A DNA stretch of 55,692 nucleotides from Tulasnella sp. 424 (Eukaryota; Basidiomycota; Agaricomycetes; Cantharellales; Tulasnellaceae), in the NCBI GenBank assembly GCA_019633425.1, contig WSUB01000226.1, positions 1 to 55,692 on the forward strand. Direction: 5' to 3'. The position numbers and the translations under genes were made by a program. Each line of letters starts with the position of its first letter. The first letter of the stretch is position 1. Of this stretch, positions 23,801-34,624 are shown piece after piece. The notes beneath the pieces are model-generated. The model saw only the letters and a list, made by a program, of their open reading frames with translations. It did not search any database and was not told the DNA's origin.

Positions 23801-25866
23801 AGCGGGATGCTTGCAAACCATCCGTACAAAGGACAAACCCCTCTCCCTTTCACCCAACGGTCGCTGGGTGGAGTATGCCGCTCCTTGAGAATCCTTTCTG
23901 GCCAACGGAAGTTCCGGCAGACATACCGACTTAGAGAGCTTCTTGGATCAATCGTACTGTTGTTCAGACTCGTCCTTATCGCCAGGGATAACCGCAGGCT
24001 TGGGCGGCGAAGAATCCGGGGCGCGGAAGGGCGGACAGCCGAGTCTGATATCATTCAGCACTGCCAAATGACCATTGAGCTTTCTGGCCCGGGAGCCGAG
24101 CTATCTGTATGCTGTCCTCGATATCATTGCAGACTGACAGAGCGAGACTTACAAGTCAGAGAGAAAAAGGACCCCCGATTGATCTGAATATTGATGTCAC
24201 CTTTCCCTCCCCACCAGACAAAATCGAGATCAGCGCCACACTTGGCTTTCGAACGTTGGAGCCGACATCCAAAAAGCCCTGAGCAAAAACACCCCCTCGA
24301 CGTTTTCGCAATACCAAATTGATCGATCAAGCACGGCCTGTGGTGGATCCCGCGCGTGTCGAGGTGGCGGGGTGGCTTATCGCGAAGCCAGGGGTTCCTG
24401 ATATCCACAAGGTTCTCAGTCCCTCAAACATCCATTCCAAAAGCAAACGATTTTCAAATACTAGACTTTTTTCTCCCCTCCCTTTTCCCTGAATCTCCGA
24501 GAACGTGCTCGACAAATTAACTGACTGAATAGGATGGGTGGCAGAGCCTCTGCCGATGTTCGGCCCTGCCGTGGAATTTTCGGCCCTGCGCGCAGTCTAT
24601 GCAAAACGACGATAAGCGGACTCCAAATCTTAGACTGCTCACCCCCCGACCCGCACCGCTCATTGGCGCGACTGGCTTCGAAGCGATGTCTTCTTCATGA
24701 GCCTGTGTCGTTGTTACTTCGCCGATGTTACGGCATGGGCTGGACACAATGGATAGTTCAACGGGACGCGATCGAGAAGACAGTTCGAAACCCGCCGAAC
24801 CAGCATAGGAAGAGACGGATATCTATTACAGCCCCGGGAGAAACCGTACTCTACTGGGACGCAGTCCGTCAAAGTTCTATGATCCAATTCTTGGCAACGC
24901 TGAGCTGGGAAACGGGTGATAGCAGCGCGTTTGACTGGAAACAGCCGGGTCTGGTGAAAGTTAAAAAAATTGGCCAAGTTCAGCGCAAAAAGAAAAAGTC
25001 CCTTGTTCATTGTACAGCTCGGGTGGGCTCTTGTTCAATGCCTTGTAAGGCAAACATTTGGGTTATCGGTTTCATGAGTTACCTATCACTTGCACATCAA
25101 GCATAGCTATTAACCGTCCCAGCACTGCTATACCGTGATCTTCGGCAGCAATCATCAAAGGAGTGCTGACGGCTGTGTGCATGAAGACATTGTAGAGCTG
25201 CAAAATTGAACGACGAAACAGAAGAGATACTTGCGCTCATCGGTCTAGGAATCTCGCGATTTGCTAGTGACGAGCCCTTGGCCGGACTGTCCTCGCTGCG
25301 TCAGGACCTGCGGACTGGAACATTCTTTTTCTAACCAACGTGTATTGCCCGCTCCATTGCAACGCTTTCGATTTCGTTCCGTCGCGATGTCCTGAAGTGC
25401 TGCAGTGGTCCCGTCGGATCCAACCTCGTTTTAGGTCTCCAGTGTCGAACGCTTTGGGTATATACACTACGAAACTTGTTCTATAGTCCATATGAATGAG
25501 AAGGGAGCGAATTGTATGAGCATTTGCGTTTGGTCCCGACGTCGATGTTCTCTGGTGGACCCGCCACCTAGGGATTTCGACCTTGCAACACCAACCGCAG
25601 CGAGAGTTACTACGCAGAGCACCGGTGACAAAGCTCGTAACGCAAAATGGTTCTTTTGCGACCAGTCTTGGTCGGTTTTTGGTGTAATTGTTGATAATAG
25701 AGAGCACGTTGTGCGGGGTTACCGACAAGCGATGGATTACGAAACCCAAGACTAGTATAATATGCCTTCAGCTGCGGTCCAGATGTTCTCTAAACTAGGG
25801 TGCTAACATACCTGTCTCCCTGTCGTGGGTTCCCCCTTCGGAATGCACCGACACGACGCCGTTTTT
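14837..25866. other. About 11 kb region without a convincing gene
   Basis: 14837-15180 is the upstream (promoter/5' UTR) region of the right PP1/CBM21 gene and is rich in CT and poly-C tracts on the coding strand. From about 15200 to 25866 I find no recognisable domain and no run of ORFs that joins through plausible introns. Several CT-rich stretches on the plus strand look like fungal promoter or 5' leader sequence (about 16480-16700, 17740-17830, 18160-18290, 22540-22600), but none leads into a convincing reading frame. The longest ORF (20707-21582, 291 codons) has no domain and an unlikely composition. No tRNA, rRNA or transposon ends were seen. Confidence 0.5.
21177..21203. other. Strong GC-rich hairpin in the gene-poor region
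   Basis: Perfect 11-bp inverted repeat: CCGGCGCCACA, loop CTACC, TGTGGCGCCGG. It stands in sequence with no recognised gene. It could fold in an RNA or extrude in DNA; role unknown. Confidence 0.6.
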
Positions 25867-27397
25867 TTATTTTCCAGCAGCGCTGGGGTCTAATTTTGTC
25901 ACCTCGACAGTGTCCATGACCTTCCGCCATGGATCATCCGCACGGAGCTCTCCGAAAATCTCGAACGGAGACGATTCGCAACCCCACCATGGTAGAGGGT
26001 TGGCGACGAGCCTTCGAATCCGGAACAGGGCCTGAAGGTATGTGATGATCGACTTGACGTTGCTTTCGTCTATTTGAGCGGATCCGAAACCTAACGTATC
26101 GAGAACCCGGACTGGATGTTTGTGCTCTGTGGGCGGCGGAGGTACGTCGTCCAATGCGCAGAATAGTGCTAGTCGTCGGAGTGCCGGTGGCCAATATGCT
26201 GCGAATACGGATAGGATGGAAAGTGGCGTGCCCATTGATTCCGAGACGAACGATTTGGCACTAAGGTGAAGGACTTGTAGCTTTGGCCAAGCTTGATGGA
26301 GGGTCCGAACGTCACTGGCCTCCAGGCTGATCGGGATGACAAAGTCCACCTGAAGCTCGACCATATTCGGGCAATGCAACAGAGGGTGCAGAAGCCTGAA
26401 TGGGACTTGTTCGGGAGCTCGTTCGTCCCACTCTTGGGAAGCCCACGCCACATAGAGAATGACGTTTTCGATGACGGGGCAGGTCTCCGTGAGTAGTACC
26501 GAGAGGTCCTCGAGCTCCTCGATGTCCTCCAGGAGGTATTGAACTTCGAGTGAGCGAAGATTGGGTCCCAACCTAACCAGGGTGTCCGCTGAGAGGGCCG
26601 AATAAGGTGCTTGAAGGATAGACAGTGAATGGAATTGATCCAAGGTAGACGTGAGTTCCGTGTCGATGGCCTCGTTCTCCATGCTCGGGTAGAACCGGAG
26701 ATGGTGAATGTCTTTAGGAAGAACGTTCGAGAGTGTTCTGAGCATGGACAAAGTCGCTCTCCCAGTCACTTCACATCCTAATTTGACGTCGAGAGCGACG
26801 AGTGTGGAGGATAGGAAAGGAAGGATTTGAAGCACGGCTTCGTCCTTCGCTACGGCCCATTCAATACTTCGGACAGTCGGGAGGAGACAGCGTCCATTGT
26901 GGGAAGCGATGTAGTAGAGAATTTTGGCCGAAACATCTGTGGAGATGCGTTGTCGGAAACCGCCGGCCCAGCGTTCCTGGTCGTTGTAACGAACCGATCG
27001 TACCCGAGACGTGTACGCCGCCAACCTGGAAAAGTTTGCGTCTGGAATGCCGTGTTCGAAGTCCTAAAATGTAACAGGTTCCCTCCGTCAGCACCGAGAT
27101 ACTCCCGGGTGGAAGCATACCGAAACGCACCCAACCGCGAGAGTCCACGTATATCAATGGACCAAGCAGCTCCAGCAGAGGAAAGACAGACGGTAGATCT
27201 TGCCAAACTCTGTTAAGGGCTACACCTGTCCATGTGCGACATACCGTCGCTGCAGCAGCTGCGTCTGCTCGATCGGACAAGAGGCTGAAGACCTCGCTGA
27301 GAATTTCCGAAATGCAGAGGGCCTGTGGTATGGCTGTAGAAATAGTTCAATAAGCCTGTTTACAGTGCTGGCAGACAAGAAGCTTACTGTCGACCAT
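25867..27397 (-). CDS. F-box protein with divergent LRRs
   Basis: Three exons on the minus strand: 27397-27388, 27333-27131 and 27063-25867, 469 residues. The first exon encodes only M-V-D plus one base. The F-box follows at once: ALCISEILSEVFSLL, then CRTWTGVALNRVWQDL, the usual Agaricomycete F-box form. The rest is a long run of leucine-rich segments typical of substrate-recruiting F-box proteins, such as TLVRLGPNLRSLEVQYLLED and WPKLQVLHLSAK. Such proteins bridge Skp1-cullin ubiquitin ligases to targets; no target can be inferred. The intron after DSRGW has the same position and phase as in the neighbouring gene at 27731-29240, so the two are family members, though diverged in the LRR part. 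Confidence 0.85.
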
Positions 27398-27730
27398 TAT
27401 TTCGAAACACCTTGCAGAAAGCCCGGGAGTTAGTGCGGTCGAGGGGTGGTTGCAAAACGCGGAAGGCGGCACGTGGGACAATGTGACCTCATCGGATGGC
27501 TTTCGGGCTGTGTTTCTCCCTCTTCCCGCAAAACCGCGAGCAAATTCGCAAGCCTCTCTGGGAGTGCGGGGTATCTCAAACTCCTGCCTCTAGCGAAATT
27601 AGATAACGGTGCAAGAATAAGTACAAGTGTCCTCCCGAGGAAACCAAGTGAGTATTTCGTCCACGAAGCGCATGAGAAGTATTCATTATGTGAGACTAAG
27701 CCTAATTATCAGCTTTATACATTCCCCGCT
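27398..27730. other. Intergenic spacer between the two F-box genes
   Basis: About 330 bp serving as the 3' flank of the upstream F-box gene and the promoter of the downstream one. No clear motif was seen. Confidence 0.5.
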
Positions 27731-29240
27731 TCAAAGGTGCGCAAGCCGCATGGTCTCTCTTACTCCAAACCACCAAGGGTCATCGAAGATAGTGGCTGCT
27801 GCTTCTGGAAAGGCGTCCAGCCTGCCTGAGGAGTACACGCGAAAGTTAGACAGAAGCAAGACGTCATCTCGTAGCATGTGGCCTAGGAAATAACTAGTGT
27901 CTAACATGTCTCCGGACGAACGAGTATGTCCTGTACTGAGGACCTTGAGGCCATCTAGACCCGCCCCTTCGGGATAGTGTCTCCTTAACACGTCGGAGCC
28001 TGGTACTTCAAAGAATAAACCAAGCTTTTGCAACGTCGGAGGGAAGGTCTTTTTGAATGAGGCCAGAAGCTCGAGGCTTGTTCCAGGAGCTTGGGATGGC
28101 CACCACGGGCATGCGCAGAGCGATATGGACCTAACGCTGCACCAGCTTCGGCCCATTTCCGCCACATCACATTCCCGGAGCACTACTGGCATGCCTCCTT
28201 GTAGAATGAGGGTTTTCAGTCCCACTAGGCGGAGGAGTGGGCGGATGTCGTTCAATTCGAGGTACGAGGCAGGTTTGGTACCATCACGGGAGTAGGTCAT
28301 CCCCGTCAGCAAGTGCTCGAGGTCTGGACAACCATCTACAAGGGTTTGGAATCCTTGGGATATGGAGTCTTTATCCTTAAAAAGGATTCCGGGGAAAATG
28401 TATAGATACCGAAGATTGTGAAGACGCTCGATCTGCCGCATGTCTCTGGGGTGGATTCCGGACCCCATTGTCAGGCTGAGGGACTTGAGTCGACTACATT
28501 CCACGAGCATGGTGCAAATGGCTGGAAAGGCATTGTTATCCGGATCCGTCGTGTTGATCAAGAGCTTCTCGAGCTCCCCAAGGTCTCGCAGAGCGAGGGA
28601 TTGGAACACCATCTGCGTCTCATACAGATTAAACGGTCGCAGCTCGAGCTCGAGCGCTTTGACCGTGGAAGAGAAAAGACCGAGTACTTGTGGCGCAACC
28701 GCGGGAAAAGGTGGCCGTCGTGGCTTGGCGGGAGGCGAGGAGGGTTCGCTGTGAAGATGCGAAGAATCGCAGAAGTGCATATCTTGGATGGACATTGCTT
28801 GTACTTTTGGGCGTCATCGTGGGTCAGAGATCGGATGCGAATGGTGTAGAAGTAAAATCGACCAAGGGCCTCGGCCGTGATGACGGATGCGAACCGCTGG
28901 TAACACGATCGTTTTAAGCACTAACGGCGGGGTCGAAAGGTGAATCTCATCTTACCCAACCTGTTTCGTTAGTGTATCTCAATGTTGCCAACAGCTCCAT
29001 GAGAGGGAAGAAGGACGGAACTTCGCTCCAAATGCGGTCAAGGGCTTGCTCGGACCACCAACGATTTACTCTGGCACACGAAGCCAAGCTCTTCCAGTCG
29101 GCAGATTCGAGGATTGTTTCCACCACTTCGCTTATGTTCGTTGCTTGAGTTACTGAAGTAATTTGACATTAGTGATGGTTCGTGAAGGACAGATTGAGGG
29201 CCTGACCAGCATTATGACTTTTGGCGCCGTTTGCTTTCAT
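27731..29240 (-). CDS. F-box/LRR-like protein
   Basis: Minus-strand model: 29240-29207, 29152-28956, 28896-28805 and 28748-27731, 446 residues. The N-terminal F-box reads TNISEVVETILESADWKSL then CARVNRWWSEQALDRIWSEV. It is followed, as in the neighbour, by an intron after a Trp codon (NETGW). The C-terminal exon contains leucine-rich segments (LRDLGELEKLLINTT, CSRLKSLSLTMGSG, LHNLRYLYIFPG). The likely role is a ubiquitin-ligase substrate adaptor. The short intron 28804-28749 (56 nt) is the least certain part. Without it the frame that begins FYFYTIRIRSLTHDDAQKYK would have to shift to reach the LRR frame, so a frameshift mutation is the alternative explanation. Confidence 0.75.
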
Positions 29241-30492
29241 TCTAACTGAAGTGTTTTTGCCAGCTGGGTCTGAAGCTCTTTCTGGAGTTATGGGAGTCAT
29301 AGAGGACCTTGAAAGTTGGTGGCAGCAAGAACTGGGTGTGGGCTTAGATGGTGGCTGAAGTCGCGGACAGGAGGAGTAATTTTAGGAAGGGACGGAAGCC
29401 ACGTGGTTGCCCATTTGAGGGGTACTGGCCCAGTGGCTTCCTGAGTAAAAAGCAGAGCTGAGAATCTGCGATCTCTCGAGAGTGATAATACTAGTAAGAG
29501 ACGGCCTCCATAGTCAAAGATATTTGTGAGGCGCAGAAGAAGGCCCACGGATCCTCAAGCAATCGATAATCTTCCGAGCGCATGCACTCCAATACTTCCC
29601 GCACGGCTCGGCCACAGCAGATCACATACACCGTGAATTGGATACTCGGACCTATCTCAAGGTTACTCAGAAAAGGTTATTCAGAAGGACACAAGCAATG
29701 AGTCGGTCATGGAGCGAGTCGGTGGTTCCTTCCTCCCCACCAGCACGTATTGTGGCTAATCTTAGCCTGGTGCGGCTCAGGGCGACAGTTGGATGCGTCA
29801 GCATAAGTCAAAGTATGGGAAAATCACAGAATGTCCAAATCTCTTCCTCGAAACCCTTCCAGTCCTTGAATCGTCGGCTGCTGGGTAGCTAAAGCGGGAA
29901 AACAAAGCGCTGAACAGGCCACATTCAGTCCCATTGGCCCTTGAAGAGTTCATCGCCACCGTGCGCGTACACTGAGGATGGTCGCCTCGTTAATCAAAAT
30001 CTGATCAGGACCAGCTTCATCGGCTTTAGGATATCGATCCGGACAACGCTAGTATCAACCATTGGCCAATGCAGCCTGCGACTCTGCCCGAGCCTACGGA
30101 ATTTGATTCCTTAGTTACGTGGAAATGGTGATCGGGTAGCTTTTCACTTGAGAATCGAAAAAGGGAATGACGCAATCGCTGACTGAAGCAGTAGATTGAG
30201 CGGGCTTGGGAAAAGTGATTGCCAGAATACTTGGGTCACTTGCCCATATTGATTTGGGGCGATAAATGATGGCGGCAGGTCACCCCTCTAGAGCATAGAG
30301 TTAGGAAAACACATACAATACATGCACCAACAAACGACGGAAGAACAGGACGCGGGCCAAAGGTCCGGGATGCAGTGTAGAGCAGGTATCCAGAGCCAAA
30401 GGAGTAAACGCTAAGAAACACTGTCGTCCTGTGGCGCTGCAGGACCTGACAGGAGGAGGAGCGGGATGCCTCTGGTAGCAGTGTCAAGGAGA
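29241..30492. repeat. 3' flank of DUF6535 copy I, shared with the other copies
   Basis: 29570-30240 aligns with 40660-41460, for example the TTCCGAGCGCATG start and the ACAAGCAATGAGTCGGT run. 30300-30420 is nearly identical to 50770-50890 (CATGCACCAACAAACGACGG). These are downstream flanks duplicated with the genes. 29241-29570 is the upstream region of the F-box gene, with nothing recognised. Confidence 0.75.
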
Positions 30493-32922
30493 TTAGTTTT
30501 GATGATGCCTACGTTGTGGATATAACAGATAACTCACGACCGGGTTCCGACGAACTCGATTGACAGCGGCTCCTCTTGCCAGTGGCACCAGTGCTCATCG
30601 GGGTCTCGAACTCGCCTGGAAGTATTCTATCGGACGTCATAAAGATGAGATGGTTTCGGAAAAGCCAAAATGAAAGACGGGTCAGACCTGGAATTGCCTA
30701 GAGGCTTTGTGAACGTCCCTCACGAATGCATTAAACAGTTCGCAAACTGGGCCCAAAGGAGACAGCAAGCAAGCCGCGTTGTCGGAAAAAAATTGTCGCA
30801 ACAGAGGGCCAAATAGCTGCACCACCGCGATATTTTCGTGGTATCCAAGTTCAGATCGATCCAGGTTTCTGAGGTTTGTTATATAGGAAGTTAAGAAGCC
30901 AGCCAAATCGGCCGCACGGCTGTTAAACGGAGAAATTATTAGTAAGAGCGAGCGGACTGGATCAAAAGACGAACCGATGTTCGCCTACGCTCATGTACTC
31001 GCGACTCCAAAGTTGTGCAACAACCATCTGCAACTTTCTCCCTACTTGTCTTGCCGCTTTCGGAAGTTGAGAATTTCGCAGTACTGTTTCACAGATTTCA
31101 AGTAGCTTGAATTTATGACCGATACTCACGTCCGAGTTACTTTGCTCATCAGCCACTATTTGTTCTACACAGCGTAGCATATTTGTCAACATGGTGTCGC
31201 GGGCTAGCGAGTCCCAGGATCCTGCTGATTCCGATGACAGCAAGGCCATAAATGCTTCACGCATGGATTCCATTGCGTCGACCGCATTTCTAGGACAAGG
31301 AAAACGTGCGGTTAGCCAAGATTTCACATTGCCAGTGGGTCATTATTACTCACCCTATATACGACTGTCTAGTTTGCTCAAGCACGTGGCGTGGGTGTAG
31401 TACCATGCACCCGGGAAACCGGGAAACAACCCACGCAAAAAGGGACAAGAGCCGCAGATCCGAGCAACTAGCCAGGGCTTCGGAACAAGTAGTTAGATGA
31501 TTCCGCATGTGAACACTGTCAATTTCCTTTGTTGGTGCGCGGCCATACCAAGACCGAACCGAACACCAAAGGATGCACAATCCCAGATTGCCTCTGATAA
31601 GATTCGAAGACGAATCCTGGAGTAGTGGACTTGGAACCAAGATTGTGATGAGGTCGTAAGAGGTTGCTGGCGATACTATGCGAAGCAAGAGCAGCCAATT
31701 GAGGTCAAGGGTCAATGCAATATGGGCCGCAGCACTATAGTGCAGCCGTCTGGAAGACTCGGCCAAGTCTTTCGGGTCACCATTGTAGCCCCGAAGTTGC
31801 AACATTCCATCGGAGGGATTTTGAACTAACTGCAAAAATCGGTCCTGAAAGGTGCCATCATCCCACAAGTGCGTCATGGCACCAGGACTTCGAATTGAAA
31901 GGATGTTCGCTGTGGCATGTAGTAATGTGGCTGGATCGTCTGATATGCATATTGCCCGCTGCAGAGCAATGGCCTGCAGCGACTCCACGCTTTCCTCCTC
32001 TCGCTTTAACGAAGCGCCTTCAAGGAACGTAGCTGCCAAAGACAGATTATGCATCATAGCCATTCCTACCCAGGAGAGGGCATGAGATATCCACAACAGC
32101 ATGTGCGATAGCGGGCTGTGAAAGGGGCAGAACCTGTCCCATATGGTGCATAGTGCGCTTCCAACGAAAAATGCGAGTCCGACATACAGGGGCATTCCGA
32201 CAATTATGGATATTGCTGGACTGAGGTGGCGAAGGTAGAGGATGAGGGATATGCAGAAGATAATGAGCCCCATTTGAAGGAGAGATGGAAGCACATCATC
32301 CAAGATGGCCTTGAGTCCCCATCGTTCAGCTCCGAGGAACCGCTTGAGCTGTTCCCACCGTTGCCGGTCCGGACCTCCACCACCACGTTTACGGTAGTAG
32401 ACGAGCCACTGGCGACCGAGGACGGCGAGGAACGAGGATATAATTGCAAATGCTAAGCTCAACGCAAAGAGTGCGTTGATTGTGAAGATGTCGTGTGAAG
32501 GAGAAAATGATGTCGAGGGAACTGGGGAATTGGCGGGAACGGTGTCGTTCCTCCCTGAGACCAATTGAATTAAAATTGCATTATTCTGCGCGAGAAGCGC
32601 GTTAGTGTCGTCAGCGGGGTCAGCGGACAGGAGAGGAATGGTAAGTGCGAGGAATGCGGTATTGACCCCTGCAAAAAGACCAGCCTGTGATGCAAAGCGA
32701 ACGTTGAATGGGGTGACCGATGTCAGTCCGAAGCGAATGACTTACGAAGATTAGCATTCCATCCAGTTGCTCTTTCAGTCCGTTCGTCATATCGTCATCT
32801 ATTTCCTCTGCGAGAGCGTCGTAGCAGCGGTAAAATTTGCCGCCATCCTGGCCGAACTCGTCCGGTGGGTTGGGAATTTCGATCACGGGGGCGGTAAGGG
32901 GGTTTTGGACAGCGACATTCAT
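30493..32922 (-). CDS. DUF6535-type multi-pass membrane protein, copy I
   Basis: Six exons on the minus strand: 32922-32746, 32684-31354, 31289-30975, 30919-30688, 30626-30538 and 30508-30493, 719 residues. The N-terminus reads GGKFYRCYDALAEEIDDDM, then KEQLDGMLIFAGLFAGVNTA, which is the DUF6535 start. Four hydrophobic helices follow: AGLFAGVNTAFLALTIPLL, INALFALSLAFAIISSFLAV, SLLQMGLIIFCISLILYL and SIIVGMPLYVGLAFFVGSAL. Between helices 2 and 3 sits a basic loop (YYRKRGGGGPDRQRWEQLKR). The remainder is a soluble helical region. The family is expanded in Agaricomycetes and its function is unknown. The last two exons are also open in another frame that would end at 30411 (GIPLLLLSGPAAPQDDSVS), so the C-terminus is uncertain. 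Confidence 0.85.
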
Positions 32923-33514
32923 TGAGGTCGGTACTTATGATTTTCGAGATGGCTTAGCGATTATATTTGGTTTGTTCTGTTGTTCGTGTTGAGTTGGAAG
33001 TGGAGGAAGGGTTTCAAAAGGCCACTTGGTGGTCCGCTGACCAATGTCACGAGCGTCACACCGACGTGGGTTCTCCCCTGTTAAAGACTTACTTACAATA
33101 CGAGCAGACCCTCCACTGAACTTATGAAACGTTACTGCTGTCATACGCTTCACGTAGAGCAAGCTGTACGGCATCTGTCAAGGTTTGATGCCTGGGCCGA
33201 ACACTTTTCGCATCGTGGACGGAAGGCGGAATTTGGAAAGAATCTCTCAGAGGTGCAAGCTTTCCGAGAGCCAAAGACACGGGTTCGTAGCTACATAGGG
33301 AAGTAATCTACGAAATTTTGGTAGCATCATGTTACGAGGTTTCTGGCTTACAATGTAGTGGGCGCCCCAATACAAGACCTGGGTCAAACTCGAGATGAGC
33401 GTTGAGCATCATCCAACTCCGCCGTTAACGCCGTTTTCACTCCGCCGCCGCCGACTGCAAATCGGAACCAAACAACGCTCCCAAGCTTGCAAGCCTCCTC
33501 CCGACCCCAACTGA
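32923..33514. other. Divergent promoter region
   Basis: 592 bp between DUF6535 copy I (-) and the SCOC-like gene (+). The part next to the DUF6535 gene (GCTTAGCGATT, TGTTGTTCGTGTTGAGTTGG) is shared with the upstream region of pseudogene copy IV (54841-54940), linking copies I and IV as one subfamily. Confidence 0.6.
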
Positions 33515-33957
33515 ATGACCTCAAGAAAAATTAACCCATTCGGAGATGACGACGACCTCGATGACTACGGGGGAGCCTGGGGAGCACCTGCCGTCTCTCG
33601 TGACGCAATAAGCAGCATCCAAGCCGACGCTGCCGCCTTTTCAAGCAGTCCCTCGGACATCCTGAAAGACACGATCCGGAAGGAAGCGGTAATAAAGTGC
33701 GGTCCGCGCATCGCCTCTCTTTCAAACCTACGATGTCTGACCAGAGCATTCCGCAGGGATATTCTAGCTTCCCAAAGTGACCTAAGGAGTGAGTCGTGGT
33801 GCCAGATTGGACGATCGTGCAATTCATTTTTGTCCTAACGATAGCATTGCTGGCCCGCGTCAAAACCGTGCAAGGGGAGGTCGATAAGCTTCAGTCCGGC
33901 AACGCAACCCTCAAGATGTATGTCGAAAACTTGACCAAGCAAGCTTCGAAGCGATAA
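33515..33957 (+). CDS. Short coiled-coil (SCOC-like) protein
   Basis: Three exons: 33515-33696, 33757-33788 and 33845-33957, 108 residues. The middle exon is only 32 nt. Joins restore one heptad-bearing frame: an acidic start (NPFGDDDDLDDYGG), then KDTIRKEAVIKDILASQSDL, then TLLARVKTVQGEVDKLQSGN and a conserved end, LKMYVENLTKQASKR. The final part matches the SCOC/Slo1 short coiled-coil family (Leu-rich heptads, then an NxxLxxYxENL pattern). These proteins bind Arf-like GTPases at the Golgi or endolysosomal membranes. The family call rests on the coiled-coil pattern and protein size. The first intron uses GTGCGG as donor, chosen because the nearby GTAATA donor leads to a stop. Confidence 0.8.
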
Positions 33958-34624
33958 TTTCAACATTCAGAGGTACTTGAAACGCTGTGGAGTTCCATCG
34001 AATGTTTCTGACGCCGGTGCCTCTGTTTCAAGTCAAGTCCGCCATGCCTAAGGCCGATCATACGCCGTCGACTTGGACCATCTTAGAACGTTTGCTCCGG
34101 CCTAGGGATATGCTCGGTGTATGTTGTAGGGAGTATCGATACTCACAAGATGTCTGCCATTTCTGCTGGTTCTCCTGGACAAGGGGTACTTTCCCTCTTT
34201 TTCCTCTCACCCCTAACCCCTTCGAAATCGGCACGCATTGCATATGAAAAGCCCATTCTGGGATCTGGCACCGCCTCCTTGCTGTGGATTGTTCTCGAAA
34301 TAGTGCGATTGTGCCCCCTCGGATATACCGGCACCTGCTCCGTGCTCTGCTTTCTGCGCGTTACCCACGTTTTCGCCTCGACGACCAACAGCACCGCGAC
34401 ACCGACTTCGACACGCTGCAAACCCCCGCATCGGGCGAGTACACGACATTGCAATTTTCTCGTTTGCAAAGCCCCCCGACGCACATATAAACTCTTCTCG
34501 AATTCATTCCTTCTATTAAAATCACACCCCTTGGCAACCTAAACTTTCGCTATCACACCGCTCCCGCAAAACAACTTTTTACCAGCCATTCCGTCTAATC
34601 TACCCTCCATCAACTCTGCCTGAC
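33958..34624. other. Intergenic region between SCOC-like gene and the next plus-strand gene
   Basis: 3' flank of the SCOC-like gene followed by a CT-rich promoter. Only short ORFs without domains lie here. Confidence 0.5.
34487..34492 (+). promoter_or_regulatory. TATA box upstream of the 34625 gene
   Basis: TATAAA followed by a pyrimidine-rich leader, about 135 nt before the ATG at 34625. Motif only. Confidence 0.5.

Noticed and set aside
23396..23905. 169-codon minus-strand ORF
   Set aside because: Highly Arg-rich, no domain, competing ORFs on both strands; no evidence for a gene.
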